NCBI GenBank assembly: GCA_024682415.1 | Contig: JAIKZG010000031.1 | Location: 1 to 64,000, forward strand | From: Prevotella sp. | GTDB lineage: Bacteria; Bacteroidota; Bacteroidia; Bacteroidales; Bacteroidaceae | DNA length: 64,000 nt | Reading direction: 5' to 3' | In this document: positions 52,089 to 60,823 of the stretch, piece by piece | Position numbering within the stretch: position 1 is the first letter of the stretch | Layout: every line of letters begins with the position of its first letter | Notes under the pieces: model-generated | Databases searched by the model: none | The model's input: the letters and a program-made list of their open reading frames with translations, nothing else | Told to the model about the DNA's origin: nothing | Translations under genes and position numbers: made by a program

Positions 52089-53219
52089 ATGGAGATAGGA
52101 AGTGAGGAAATAGTCTGCGCCATGGCGGTGCAAAAGGTGATGTTTTACCACATTGCCGAGGCATCGCGATTATATAAGCGTTTAGGTTCGGCAAAGGCTA
52201 TAGCGGAGCATTGCGACGAGATAAAAAGCATAATGCCCGATATGAGCGCGCGACAGTGCCAAGCATTGTCTACAGTGCCCGAAATTCTTGATGAATGCAG
52301 ACGGGAATATGAATGGTGCAGGCAGAAGAATATTTCCATTCTCCATATAGCCGATGACAGATATCCGCAGCGCCTTAGGCAGACTTTCGACGCTCCGCTC
52401 GTGCTGTTTTTCATAGGCAACGCAAATCTGAATGAGCACAGAGTGATAAATATTGTGGGAACGAGGAAATGCACCCTTTACGGTCAGGATTTGATACGCA
52501 GATTTATCACCGACTTGAAGGCTTTATGCCCTCGCACGCTGATAGTGAGCGGTCTGGCATTCGGAGTAGACATCAATGCCCACAGAAACGCATTGGAAAA
52601 TGGTTTCAGCACCGTAGGAGTGTTGGCTCACGGACTCGACCAGATTTATCCTTCACAGCACAGGGAAACAGCCCGACAAATGCTTAGCCAAGGCGGACTG
52701 CTGACGGAATATCCCTCGCGCACCAATGCCGACAAGAAGAACTTCATAAGGCGCAACAGAATTGTGGCAGGAATGTGTGATGCCACGATATTGGTGGAAA
52801 GCGCTGCCCATGGCGGAGGACTGATTACCACCCGACTGGCTCAGGATTATGGCAGAGATGTGTTTGCCTTTCCGGGCGCGGTGGGCAATCCCTACAGCGT
52901 AGGCTGCAACAACCTTATCCGCAAAAGCGAAGCTATGCTCATAACGAGCGCGGAAGATTTCGTAGAGTCTATGGGCTGGACGGACGACAAAACTTTAAGC
53001 GAAGCTCAGGAGGCAGGCATTGAAAGGCAGCTGTTTGTAGACCTCAGCGACGACGAGCAGAAAATAGTGAACGCGCTGAAGGAGGAAAACGACATGCAGG
53101 CCAACGTGATAGCCACGAAATTGGGTATGGAGATATCAAAGGTGTCGGCTTCGCTATTCTCCCTTGAGCTCAACGGAATGATAAAGAATGTGGCAGGCAA
53201 TATCTATCACCTGCTTTAA
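52089..53219 (+). CDS. dprA: DNA-processing protein DprA
   Basis: Cytoplasmic protein that binds incoming single-stranded DNA during transformation and loads RecA. The 376-residue protein has an N-terminal helical region (helix-hairpin/SAM-like), the Rossmann DprA core with INIVGTRKCTLYGQDLI (about 119-135), LIVSGLAFGVDINAHRNAL (about 155-173) and GGGLITTRLAQDYGRDVFA (about 242-260), and a C-terminal winged helix (EENDMQANVIATKLGMEISK). It starts 30 bp after the thioesterase gene. Its presence suggests, but does not prove, natural competence. Confidence 0.95.
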   Translation: MEIGSEEIVCAMAVQKVMFYHIAEASRLYKRLGSAKAIAEHCDEIKSIMPDMSARQCQALSTVPEILDECRREYEWCRQKNISILHIADDRYPQRLRQTFDAPLVLFFIGNANLNEHRVINIVGTRKCTLYGQDLIRRFITDLKALCPRTLIVSGLAFGVDINAHRNALENGFSTVGVLAHGLDQIYPSQHRETARQMLSQGGLLTEYPSRTNADKKNFIRRNRIVAGMCDATILVESAAHGGGLITTRLAQDYGRDVFAFPGAVGNPYSVGCNNLIRKSEAMLITSAEDFVESMGWTDDKTLSEAQEAGIERQLFVDLSDDEQKIVNALKEENDMQANVIATKLGMEISKVSASLFSLELNGMIKNVAGNIYHLL

Positions 53220-53265
53220 CCCCAAGAATAAACCAACAAATCAGAAATCATTATATTTTTCATAT

Positions 53266-54258
53266 ATGAAGATAGGCAACATTGATTTAGGCGAACGCCC
53301 CTTGTTTCTCGCGCCGATGGAAGATGTAACCGACATCGGGTTTCGCTTGCTGTGCAAGAGATACGGAGCGTCGATGGTCTACACGGAATTCGTAAGCGCG
53401 GAAGCGTTGATTCGCGATGTGGCAGCCACTAAGAAGAAGCTCACGATTAGCGAGACGGAACGCCCCGTAGGCATTCAGATATATGGCAGAACTACCGACG
53501 CCATGGTGGAAGCCGCTAAGATTGTGGAGGAAGCTCACCCCGACGTGATCGACCTCAACTTCGGCTGCCCCGTAAAGAAGGTAGCAACGAAAGGCGCGGG
53601 AGCAGGCATGCTGCGCAATATTCCGCTCATGCTTGAGATTACTCGCGAGGTGGTAAAGGCGGTGAACACGCCCGTTACGGTGAAGACTCGCTTGGGATGG
53701 GACGACAATAATCTTATCATCACCGAGCTTGCTGAGCAGTTGCAGGACTGCGGAATAAAGGCTCTCACCATTCATGGCAGAACTCGCGCCCAGATGTACA
53801 CAGGCGATGCCGACTGGACTCTTATCGGCAAGGTGAAGCAAAATCCTCGCATCAACATTCCTATTATCGGCAACGGCGACATCACTTCTCCTGAGGAGGC
53901 AAAGCGCGCATTCGATGAATATGGCGTAGACGCTGTGATGGTGGGCAGAGCCACTTTCGGCAGACCTTGGATTTTCAAGGAGATGCGCGATTATCTTGAC
54001 GGCAAGCCTGCCGACCCAGCACTGGATATTGATAAGAAGATTGATATTTTGGAGGAGCAGCTTCGCATCAATGTGGAACGCATAGACGAGCCACGCGGCA
54101 TTATCCACACACGTCGTCATTTGGCAGCTTCGCCTATATTCAAAGGTATTCCCGATTTCCGTCAGACTCGCATTGCTATGCTGAGAGCGTCGAAGATGGA
54201 CGAGCTTATGGAGATAATAGAGAATACTCGCAAGCTGTTGAAATCCATGAATGAATAA
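53266..54258 (+). CDS. dusB: tRNA-dihydrouridine synthase
   Basis: FMN enzyme that reduces specific uridines in the tRNA D-loop. The start at 53266 (MKIGNIDLGERPLFLAPMED) fits the family better than the upstream frame. Motifs: LAPMEDVTDIGFR (FMN and substrate, about 15-27), NFGCPVKKV with the catalytic Cys (about 98), LTIHGRTRAQMY (about 165) and GNGDITSPEEA plus VMVGRATFGRPWIF for FMN phosphate. Length 330 is normal for the DusB group. Last gene of the operon; a hairpin follows. Confidence 0.93.
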   Translation: MKIGNIDLGERPLFLAPMEDVTDIGFRLLCKRYGASMVYTEFVSAEALIRDVAATKKKLTISETERPVGIQIYGRTTDAMVEAAKIVEEAHPDVIDLNFGCPVKKVATKGAGAGMLRNIPLMLEITREVVKAVNTPVTVKTRLGWDDNNLIITELAEQLQDCGIKALTIHGRTRAQMYTGDADWTLIGKVKQNPRINIPIIGNGDITSPEEAKRAFDEYGVDAVMVGRATFGRPWIFKEMRDYLDGKPADPALDIDKKIDILEEQLRINVERIDEPRGIIHTRRHLAASPIFKGIPDFRQTRIAMLRASKMDELMEIIENTRKLLKSMNE

Positions 54259-54296
54259 AAAAAAGAAACACCCGACTCGTTCGAGCCAGGTGTTTC
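54256..54296. terminator. Hairpin between dusB and the anti-sigma gene
   Basis: GAAACACC / GGTGTTTC (54265-54296) is an 8-bp stem. The long A run on its left (54257-54264) would be the U run for minus-strand transcription from the sigma-factor operon, so it mainly serves that direction; the plus side lacks a clear T run. Confidence 0.6.
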
Positions 54297-54427
54297 GAGT
54301 TAACCACATTTAGTATGTTATGAAAAATTTGAGAGAAATGTGAAGCTTCACAGCTTCAATTTTGTTTTATTAAACATGATGATTTTATAGAGAAAACATA
54401 GAAATATCTATTTTACGAGTGAAACTC

Positions 54428-54453
54428 GATATTGTCGCGAAGCGACGAATATC
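54428..54453 (-). terminator. Hairpin directly after the anti-sigma stop
   Basis: GATATT-GTCGC-GAA-GCGAC-GAATATC folds into an 11-bp stem with one bulge directly next to the stop codon of the anti-sigma gene. It lacks a T run, so it may protect the mRNA 3' end rather than terminate. Confidence 0.4.
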
Positions 54454-54942
54454 TTATTTCAATATCACCGTTTTCTGGGATGGCTGCGCGTCGATACTGC
54501 TTCTGTGAAGTGTATCGGTAATAGCTGAATCGGTCATTGCCACCGAAACGCCTTCCTTTGCGCTGTCTGTCACCACTGCCATGTTGTATTGCTTCTGTCC
54601 GCTCATATTAAACGACATCTGCATGGCATTTCCCAAGGTGAGGAATATCGCTACCACCGCCGCTGCCTTAAACAAAGGCATAAGCCTCTGCTGCATTGTA
54701 ACGATGCGTGCCTTCACATGCTCAGGTTTCTCTGTCATAGCCAAGATTCTTTCATCGAAATCTTTGCCAAGAACATCTTCTTTTACCTCTTCATGCTCAT
54801 AAGCGAATATCGCTTTGTATTCACGAAGTTCTGCCGGTAAGTCGTCTTGAGAAAAGAAAGCCTTTAAAATGTTTTCTTCCTCAACAGATGTTTCGCATGA
54901 GAAATAGCGATCCAACAGTTGGTTTATATATTTATAATCCAT
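54454..54942 (-). CDS. Probable anti-sigma factor
   Basis: A 162-residue protein whose start overlaps the ECF sigma gene by 11 bp, the usual sign of a sigma/anti-sigma pair. The N-terminus (YINQLLDRYFSCETSVEEEN, about 5-24) is the helical domain seen in such Bacteroidales proteins, a single membrane helix follows (LFKAAAVVAIFLTLGNAMQM, about 90-109), and the short periplasmic tail has no FecR domain. So it differs from the FecR-type anti-sigma factors linked to TonB receptors. The signal it senses is unknown. Confidence 0.75.
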   Translation of the reverse strand: MDYKYINQLLDRYFSCETSVEEENILKAFFSQDDLPAELREYKAIFAYEHEEVKEDVLGKDFDERILAMTEKPEHVKARIVTMQQRLMPLFKAAAVVAIFLTLGNAMQMSFNMSGQKQYNMAVVTDSAKEGVSVAMTDSAITDTLHRSSIDAQPSQKTVILK

Positions 54943-55444
54943 AATTGTCTATCTTCTGATATCTTTCCTTAACCGCCTGTCGGGCACGGAATATATTCAC
55001 TTTTACCTGTTCTTCCGTTATGCCGAGTATTTTGGCGATTTGTTTATAAGGTCGTCCCTCAAAATCGCGTAGCTGCATACAGCTGCGTTGCTTCTCGGGC
55101 AGAGAGTTCAAGATTTGCTTCACAAATTCGATTTTATCTTTTTGCTGAGCGTTCTCAAGAGGATTTGAATTATCGTCGGGCTGCTCTATCGGAGCGTCTT
55201 CAAGCGAATCGTTGTTGTTTTCTTTTCGCTTCACGCTGTCGAGAGCCAAATTTCGGCAGATGGTGAAGCAGAATGCCTCAATAGACTCTATGTCGCCCCA
55301 TTCGCCACGTTTGTTCCAGACTTTAATAAGCGTTTCCTGAACGATATCCTCTGATTCCTCCGCACTGAACGTAATGCGAAGAGCAAGTCTGTAAAGACTA
55401 TTCTTCAGTGGTAGTATATCATTTTTGAAACTGATATTATTCAT
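54932..55444 (-). CDS. ECF RNA polymerase sigma factor
   Basis: A 170-residue ECF sigma factor. Region 2 is LYRLALRITFSAEESEDIVQ, ETLIKVWNKRGEW (about 17-49). Region 4 (SLPEKQRSCMQLRDFEGRPY, KQIAKILGITEEQVKVNIF, about 114-152) carries the helix-turn-helix. The linker between them is acidic and Asn-rich. Promoter at 55500-55472. It is not next to a SusC/SusD pair, so its regulon cannot be guessed from position. Confidence 0.92.
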   Translation of the reverse strand: MNNISFKNDILPLKNSLYRLALRITFSAEESEDIVQETLIKVWNKRGEWGDIESIEAFCFTICRNLALDSVKRKENNNDSLEDAPIEQPDDNSNPLENAQQKDKIEFVKQILNSLPEKQRSCMQLRDFEGRPYKQIAKILGITEEQVKVNIFRARQAVKERYQKIDNYGL

Positions 55445-55471
55445 CCTTCTCTCTGATATTAATGACGATTA

Positions 55472-55500
55472 CAAAGTTACAAAAGTTACACGAACGGCAA
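55472..55500 (-). promoter_or_regulatory. Promoter of the sigma/anti-sigma operon
   Basis: On the minus strand TTG (55500-55498), an 18-bp spacer and TAACTTTG (55479-55472) fit the housekeeping consensus, with an internal direct duplication (TAACTTTTGTAACTTTG). It therefore does not need its own sigma factor for basal transcription. Confidence 0.7.
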
Positions 55501-55537
55501 TGCTTTTAACTTATTTTTTGATTAATATTATGGATTT

Positions 55538-56299
55538 CTATTGGATAATCGTGCCGCCACAGAGATTATCAGCGCGAGTGATAACCACTTTCTTAACTCC
55601 TGACTCTACGGCAGCAAGGGCATTTTCTATTTTTGGCATCATGCCGCCACTGATAGTGCCGTCGGAGGCATATTTTTCGTAAGACGCGCGATTAATCATC
55701 GGGATTACACTTTCATCGTCATCTGGATTAGAGAGCACGCCTTTCTTCTCAAAACAATAAGTAAGCGTAACCTCCTCGCCTGCCATAGCAAGAGCCTTTG
55801 CGGTTTCGCCTGCCATCGTGTCGGCATTGGTGTTAAGAATCTGACCGTTGCCATCGTGAGTGAGAGGAGCGACGATAGGCACAATTCCCGCATTCAGCAA
55901 AGCGATAAGAGTCTGTGCGTCTACTTTATCCACATCGCCCACGAAGCCATAGTCTATTCCATTTTTCAAAGGACGCTTATGGCTACGGATGATGTCAGCA
56001 TCGGCACCAGTAAGCCCGAGAGCCTTCACTCCCCTTGCCTGTAGCTGAGCCACTACATTCTTGTTTACCAGTCCTCCATAGACCATTGTTACGACATCTA
56101 TCATGTCGCCATCGGTGATGCGTCGGCCTTCCACCATCTTTGTCTCTATGCCAAGACTTGTGGCTACCTTTGTGGCACGTCGTCCGCCGCCATGCACCAA
56201 TATCTTATCTCCCTCCAACTGAGCGAAAGAATCAAGAAGCGCGCTGAGCTGAACCTCATCTTCCACTATCGCTCCGCCTACTTTAATAACATTAATCAT
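55538..56299 (-). CDS. argB: Acetylglutamate kinase
   Basis: Phosphorylates N-acetylglutamate (or N-succinylglutamate in Bacteroides relatives) in arginine synthesis. The 253-residue protein has the amino-acid kinase motifs VIKVGGAIVED (phosphate binding, about 4-14), ILVHGGGRRATKV (about 34-46), TYCFEKKGVLSNPDDD and ISGGMMPKIENALAAV (about 215-230). It lies 80 bp after speA in the same direction; both belong to arginine metabolism, one making and one consuming arginine. Confidence 0.93.
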   Translation of the reverse strand: MINVIKVGGAIVEDEVQLSALLDSFAQLEGDKILVHGGGRRATKVATSLGIETKMVEGRRITDGDMIDVVTMVYGGLVNKNVVAQLQARGVKALGLTGADADIIRSHKRPLKNGIDYGFVGDVDKVDAQTLIALLNAGIVPIVAPLTHDGNGQILNTNADTMAGETAKALAMAGEEVTLTYCFEKKGVLSNPDDDESVIPMINRASYEKYASDGTISGGMMPKIENALAAVESGVKKVVITRADNLCGGTIIQ

Positions 56300-56379
56300 A
56301 AGTATCTGAATTTTATGTTAGAAAAATAGGGGCACAAAAACTGCACCCCTAATATTTTTATATTCGCTGTAATATGTAA

Positions 56380-58278
56380 TTATTGTCTTTCAAGATAAGT
56401 GTATCCATAAAGACCTGAGCGATAATTGCTAAGGAATTCCTTACCCTCTTCGAGAGAAATCTTTCCTGCCTTCACGCTCTTTGTCACCCATGTCTCAAGC
56501 TGGCGTACGAGTTTCTTAGGATTATACTGCACATAATCCAAAACTTCCTCCACCGTTTCGCCGTCGAATATCTGGTCGATGTGGTAGCCGTTATCCTTCA
56601 CCGAGATATGCACCGCGTTGGTATCGCCAAAGAGGTTGTGCATATCGCCGAGGATTTCCTGATAAGCGCCCACGAGGAACACGCCGAGATAATAAGGCTC
56701 GTTTTTCTTCAACGGATGAACAGGCAGCACATGGGAAACATTACGATTGGTGACGAAGTTGGTTATCTTGCCATCGGAATCACAAGTGATGTCCTGCAAT
56801 GTGGCATTGCGTGTAGGACGCTGGTCGAGACGCTGTATAGGCATGATAGGGAACAGCTGATCGATAGCCCAAGAGTCTGGCAGCGACTGGAACAGAGAGA
56901 AGTTGCAGAAATATTTGTCCGCCAAAGTCTTGTCCAAGTTCTTTAGCTCATCGGGGATATGCTTCAATGTCTTGGCAATGCTGTTTATCTCACGGCAAAC
57001 GCTCCAATACATACTTTCAATCTCCGCACGTGTCTTCAAGTCTACCATTCCATGGTCGAAAAGTTCCAAAGCCTCCTCACGGATATCTTCAGCGTCGTGC
57101 CAGTCTTCAAGCATTGTGCGAGAATTGAGGTTATCCCAAATCTCATACAAATCCTTCACAAGCTTATGATCGCCCTCGGCAGGCTCAAATGCTTCTGGCA
57201 TCTCAGGCAATGAAGCTGTTTCAAGCACATCTATTACAAGAATAGAATGATGAGCCGCGAGCGAGCGTCCGCTCTCTGTTATCACGTTAGGATGTGGAAT
57301 CTCATTCTTGTCGGCAGCCTCAACGAATGTATAAATACAGTCGTTTACATATTCCTGAATAGAATAATTGACCGAGCTTTCGCTGTTGGAAGAGCGTGTG
57401 CCGTCGTAATCCACGCCAAGTCCGCCACCGCAGTCTACATAGTCTACATTATATCCCATCTTATGAAGATTGATATAGAACTGAGCTGCCTCGCGCAACG
57501 CTGTCTGAATACGACGTATCTTTGTTATCTGGCTTCCGATATGGAAATGTATCAGACGGAGAGAGTCGTGAAGTCCCATCTTATCAAGCATCTGAAGAGC
57601 CTCAAGAAGCTCACTGCTCGTAAGTCCGAACTTGCTTGCGTCGCCTCCGCTTTCCGCCCATTTGCCAGAACCTGTAGAAGCTAATTTGATACGTATTCCG
57701 ATGTTAGGGATTACGTTCAGACGCTTAGAAATGCGATTGATTATCTCAAGCTCATTGAGTTTCTCCACCACGATAAAAATGCGCTTACCCATCTTCTGGG
57801 CAAGAAGCGCAAGCTCAATGTAGCTTTCGTCCTTATATCCATTGCACACTATCAACGAGTCACTTTGGCACTGCACGGCAATGACGGCATGAAGCTCTGG
57901 CTTAGAGCCTGCCTCAAGACCAAGATTGAATTTCTTGCCATGGCTTATTACCTCCTCAACGACAGGTTGCATCTGATTTACCTTGATAGGATAGATGACA
58001 TAGCTTTCGCCTTTATATCCATACTCCCTGCGCGCTTTCTCAAAGCAGCTCGCCGTCTTCTCGATTCTATTGTCGAGGATATCAGGGAAACGCAAAAGCA
58101 CAGGAGTAGTGACGTCTCTCAACGCCAACTCATCCATAACGTCACGCAAGTCGATCTGAACATTATCCTTGCATGGTGTCACATAAACATCGCCCTTGTC
58201 GTTGATGCCAAAATAGGACGTACCCCATCCGTTGATGTTGTACAACTCCTTAGAGTCGTCGATAGTCCACTTCTTCAT
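56380..58278 (-). CDS. speA: Biosynthetic arginine decarboxylase
   Basis: PLP enzyme that turns arginine to agmatine, first step of the spermidine pathway typical of Bacteroidales. At 632 residues it has the usual length. The PLP lysine is in YVIYPIKVNQMQPV (about 94-107), the substrate and cofactor HIGSQI is at about 247, and the catalytic Cys region is near EPYYLGVFLVGAYQEILGD (about 527). Its own promoter is at 58354-58323 (21-bp spacer). argB follows after 80 bp. Confidence 0.95.
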   Translation of the reverse strand: MKKWTIDDSKELYNINGWGTSYFGINDKGDVYVTPCKDNVQIDLRDVMDELALRDVTTPVLLRFPDILDNRIEKTASCFEKARREYGYKGESYVIYPIKVNQMQPVVEEVISHGKKFNLGLEAGSKPELHAVIAVQCQSDSLIVCNGYKDESYIELALLAQKMGKRIFIVVEKLNELEIINRISKRLNVIPNIGIRIKLASTGSGKWAESGGDASKFGLTSSELLEALQMLDKMGLHDSLRLIHFHIGSQITKIRRIQTALREAAQFYINLHKMGYNVDYVDCGGGLGVDYDGTRSSNSESSVNYSIQEYVNDCIYTFVEAADKNEIPHPNVITESGRSLAAHHSILVIDVLETASLPEMPEAFEPAEGDHKLVKDLYEIWDNLNSRTMLEDWHDAEDIREEALELFDHGMVDLKTRAEIESMYWSVCREINSIAKTLKHIPDELKNLDKTLADKYFCNFSLFQSLPDSWAIDQLFPIMPIQRLDQRPTRNATLQDITCDSDGKITNFVTNRNVSHVLPVHPLKKNEPYYLGVFLVGAYQEILGDMHNLFGDTNAVHISVKDNGYHIDQIFDGETVEEVLDYVQYNPKKLVRQLETWVTKSVKAGKISLEEGKEFLSNYRSGLYGYTYLERQ

Positions 58279-58322
58279 TTCTTATCTTAAAAACGAGTAA
58301 TATAAAAATAGTTTGTAACTTA

Positions 58323-58354
58323 CAAATATAGCGCATTTTACGATATATATGCAA
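58323..58354 (-). promoter_or_regulatory. Promoter of speA
   Basis: On the minus strand TTG (58354-58352), a 21-bp spacer and TATATTTG (58330-58323), giving a leader of about 40 nt. Confidence 0.7.
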
Positions 58355-58364
58355 CCTATATGCA

Positions 58365-58406
58365 CAAAAAAATCGCGCCACGTTATTATTATAATAATGT
58401 GGCGCA
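58365..58406 (-). terminator. Terminator of the pectinesterase gene
   Basis: GCGCCAC / GTGGCGC flanks an AT stem (ATTATTATAATAAT), and seven T follow on the minus strand. It lies about 30 bp after the pectinesterase stop. Confidence 0.88.
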
Positions 58407-58437
58407 AAATTAATATATTAATTTGATTAAAGCAACT

Positions 58438-59439
58438 TTATTCTGCAGGAATCCACGAATTGTCCTGACGGAAGACATTCTTCAATGTCACCTGAGCTGC
58501 TTCTTTCTTTGTCAGTTGACGGCTCCATGCCGCGCGCTTGCTCTTGTCGGCTCCTTCTCCCCTGTTGTTGTATTCCATATAGCGGGCGGTCTTCTCATTG
58601 GCAGGGTCTTTCCAGTTGTGCCATCCCTCCTTGCATATCTGCGCTGGAAGAACGCAATTCATAAAGAGAGTGTAGGCGTAAGGTCGCCATGGTCTGCCGA
58701 GATATTCCTTGCTCACGTTTTCAGCTGCCTTCACATTGCAGTTGTTGAATACGTAGCCATATTTCACATCTTTAGGAGTGCTTGCTGCCGTGATATATGA
58801 ATTAGACTTGCAGAAAATGTCGCAACCCTCAAACCATGCTGTAGAAGGACCAAAGATGAAATCCGTAGTGCCCTCTATGTAGCAGCCTTTGAAATAAAGG
58901 CGAGTGCCACCTACGCCAGTATAGATTGTGTCTTGATTGCCGAGGAAACGACAGTTGATAAACACCAAATGATCGCCCTCCGTATGCAGAGCCACAGCCT
59001 GACCGAGCTTTGCTGCGTTGTTTTCTATAGTGATATTCTTGAAAGTGATATAATCACCCTGAACTTTTACCGTAAATGTGCGGAAAGTGCCCATGCCAGT
59101 TGTCTGTCCTGGCAATTTGATGTTGGCATGGTCGTCCCATGTGATAATGGTATTATCCTTATCCTCACCGCATATCTCAATATTGGTGAGCCATGAAGGG
59201 ATTGTTATCTTTTCTTTGTAAACGCCCTTTTTCACGAAGATTACCTTGTGGTATTCCATAAAGGCACGACACACCTCAACGGCTTCTTCCACCGTGCGGA
59301 AATCGCCTGTGCCATCGCGAGCCACGAAAAGAGTATCGGGATTATCATACTTGCCTTTGGCGTCTGCCTCTGCGCTGCCAACGAGCATTAATGCCATCAA
59401 AAGGAATAATGGCATGATTCTTAATAGTTTTGTTTTCAT
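58438..59439 (-). CDS. Pectin methylesterase, carbohydrate esterase family 8
   Basis: Secreted or periplasmic esterase that removes methyl groups from homogalacturonan and so opens it to lyases and polygalacturonases. The 333-residue protein starts with a signal peptide (MKTKLLRIMPLFLLMALMLV, then GSAEA). It folds as a right-handed beta-helix and has the four CE8 motifs: KGVYKEKI (about 76), QAVALHTEGD with FLGNQDTIY (about 147-170), DFIFGPSTAWFEGC (catalytic Asp, about 189-202) and YLGRPWRPYA (Arg/Trp, about 245). It starts 28 bp after the dGTPase stop, so it may be read from that operon although it is functionally unrelated. Confidence 0.93.
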   Translation of the reverse strand: MKTKLLRIMPLFLLMALMLVGSAEADAKGKYDNPDTLFVARDGTGDFRTVEEAVEVCRAFMEYHKVIFVKKGVYKEKITIPSWLTNIEICGEDKDNTIITWDDHANIKLPGQTTGMGTFRTFTVKVQGDYITFKNITIENNAAKLGQAVALHTEGDHLVFINCRFLGNQDTIYTGVGGTRLYFKGCYIEGTTDFIFGPSTAWFEGCDIFCKSNSYITAASTPKDVKYGYVFNNCNVKAAENVSKEYLGRPWRPYAYTLFMNCVLPAQICKEGWHNWKDPANEKTARYMEYNNRGEGADKSKRAAWSRQLTKKEAAQVTLKNVFRQDNSWIPAE

Positions 59440-59467
59440 TATTTTGGTTTTAGCTTTCTTTCCGAAT

Positions 59468-60817
59468 TTACACCTTAGGAAGTGATGTTCCGTTTATCTT
59501 CTGATAAATGTCGAGGGCATAAACATCCGTCATACCACTGATGAAATCTATCACAGCCATTATCCTCGTTTCCAAGTCATCGCTATGAATATCATATTGG
59601 CTGCTTACACGGCGTATCAACTGCTTAGAATGGAATTTCTCCGGCTCTACCGCTGCCTTAATGAATGTGTTCATTAGCGTATCCATGATGTTGTAACCGC
59701 CAAGCTCCACATCCACGACAGGCTTGCTGCAATATATCTTGCGATAAGAAACTTTCACGCATTTCTGATAAGCCGAGCGCAATGGTTCTTCTATATTCTC
59801 TATAAGGCTGCCACTGAACTCGCCCGCCAATATAGCGTCTTCATTCTCCACGAATGTCTTTACGCATTGAGCTTCAAGCGCGCCTATTACGCGGGCACGC
59901 ATATACACCACCTTTTCGTTGTCATCTGTCAGCCCCTCGTCGATGATGCGCTTATGTATCATGTCCTGAGTTTCCTTGTCGAAGAAGCTGAGCAACAGAC
60001 GTTCCGTCTCATCAAAGGAAATAAGTCGCAGCTTGTGGCTGTCCTCAATATCCATTATCTCATAACAGATATCGTCGGCAGCCTCAACGAGATATACCAA
60101 CGGATGACGAGAATAGCGCAATGGCTCGCCTTCTTTTGACTTGCGTATCAATCCCAAGTCGTCGGCAACGGTTTTGAAATACTCACGCTCCGAATTGAAG
60201 AAACCAAACTTGCCGTGCTCGCCTGCCCAACTGCTTGCAAACGGATATTTCACGATGCTTGCCAATGTGGAATAAGTCATGACGAATCCACCTTTTCTTC
60301 GCCCCACGAAACGATGCGTAAGCAGACGAAAGGCATTGGCGTTACCCTCGAAATGAGTAATATCATCCCAAAGAGCTTCGCTCAGAATATTGTGCAGAGC
60401 CATTCCCTCGCCCTCGGTGAAATATGTCTGAATGGCTTTTTCGCCAGAATGTCCGAACGGAGGATTACCAAGGTCGTGAGCCAGACAGGCTGTGCTCACA
60501 ATAGTGCCTATCTCCTCAAACAAAGTGCCACGCAGCTCAGGGTGCTTTATTATAAGTTCGTGCATGACATCGCTTCCGAGCGACATTCCCACCGACGCCA
60601 CTTCAAGGCTGTGTGTCAGACGGTTGTGCACGAAGATACTTCCCGGCAATGGGAACACCTGAGTTTTGTTTTGCAGGCGGCGGAAAGGAGCTGAGAAGAT
60701 AAGGCGGTCGTAGTCGCGCTTGAATTCTGAACGGTCATCATAACGCAATTCATGTCCACTCTCCTGCCCCAGTCGCTTGTTTGAAATGAGTTTCTTCCAG
60801 TCCATCGGCATATTCAT
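59468..60817 (-). CDS. dgt: dGTP triphosphohydrolase
   Basis: HD-domain enzyme that hydrolyses dGTP to deoxyguanosine and triphosphate. Metal-binding motifs: NRLTHSLEVASVG (His, about 62-74) and CLAHDLGNPPFGHSGE (His-Asp, about 110-125), with a third Asp in EAADDICYEIMD (about 250). At 449 residues it resembles the longer Dgt forms. The start at 60817 has several close in-frame ATG codons (third and fifth), so the exact first residue is uncertain. It follows fadD by 6 bp and precedes the pectinesterase gene by 28 bp. Confidence 0.92.
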   Translation of the reverse strand: MNMPMDWKKLISNKRLGQESGHELRYDDRSEFKRDYDRLIFSAPFRRLQNKTQVFPLPGSIFVHNRLTHSLEVASVGMSLGSDVMHELIIKHPELRGTLFEEIGTIVSTACLAHDLGNPPFGHSGEKAIQTYFTEGEGMALHNILSEALWDDITHFEGNANAFRLLTHRFVGRRKGGFVMTYSTLASIVKYPFASSWAGEHGKFGFFNSEREYFKTVADDLGLIRKSKEGEPLRYSRHPLVYLVEAADDICYEIMDIEDSHKLRLISFDETERLLLSFFDKETQDMIHKRIIDEGLTDDNEKVVYMRARVIGALEAQCVKTFVENEDAILAGEFSGSLIENIEEPLRSAYQKCVKVSYRKIYCSKPVVDVELGGYNIMDTLMNTFIKAAVEPEKFHSKQLIRRVSSQYDIHSDDLETRIMAVIDFISGMTDVYALDIYQKINGTSLPKV

Positions 60818-60823
60818 TCCGCA

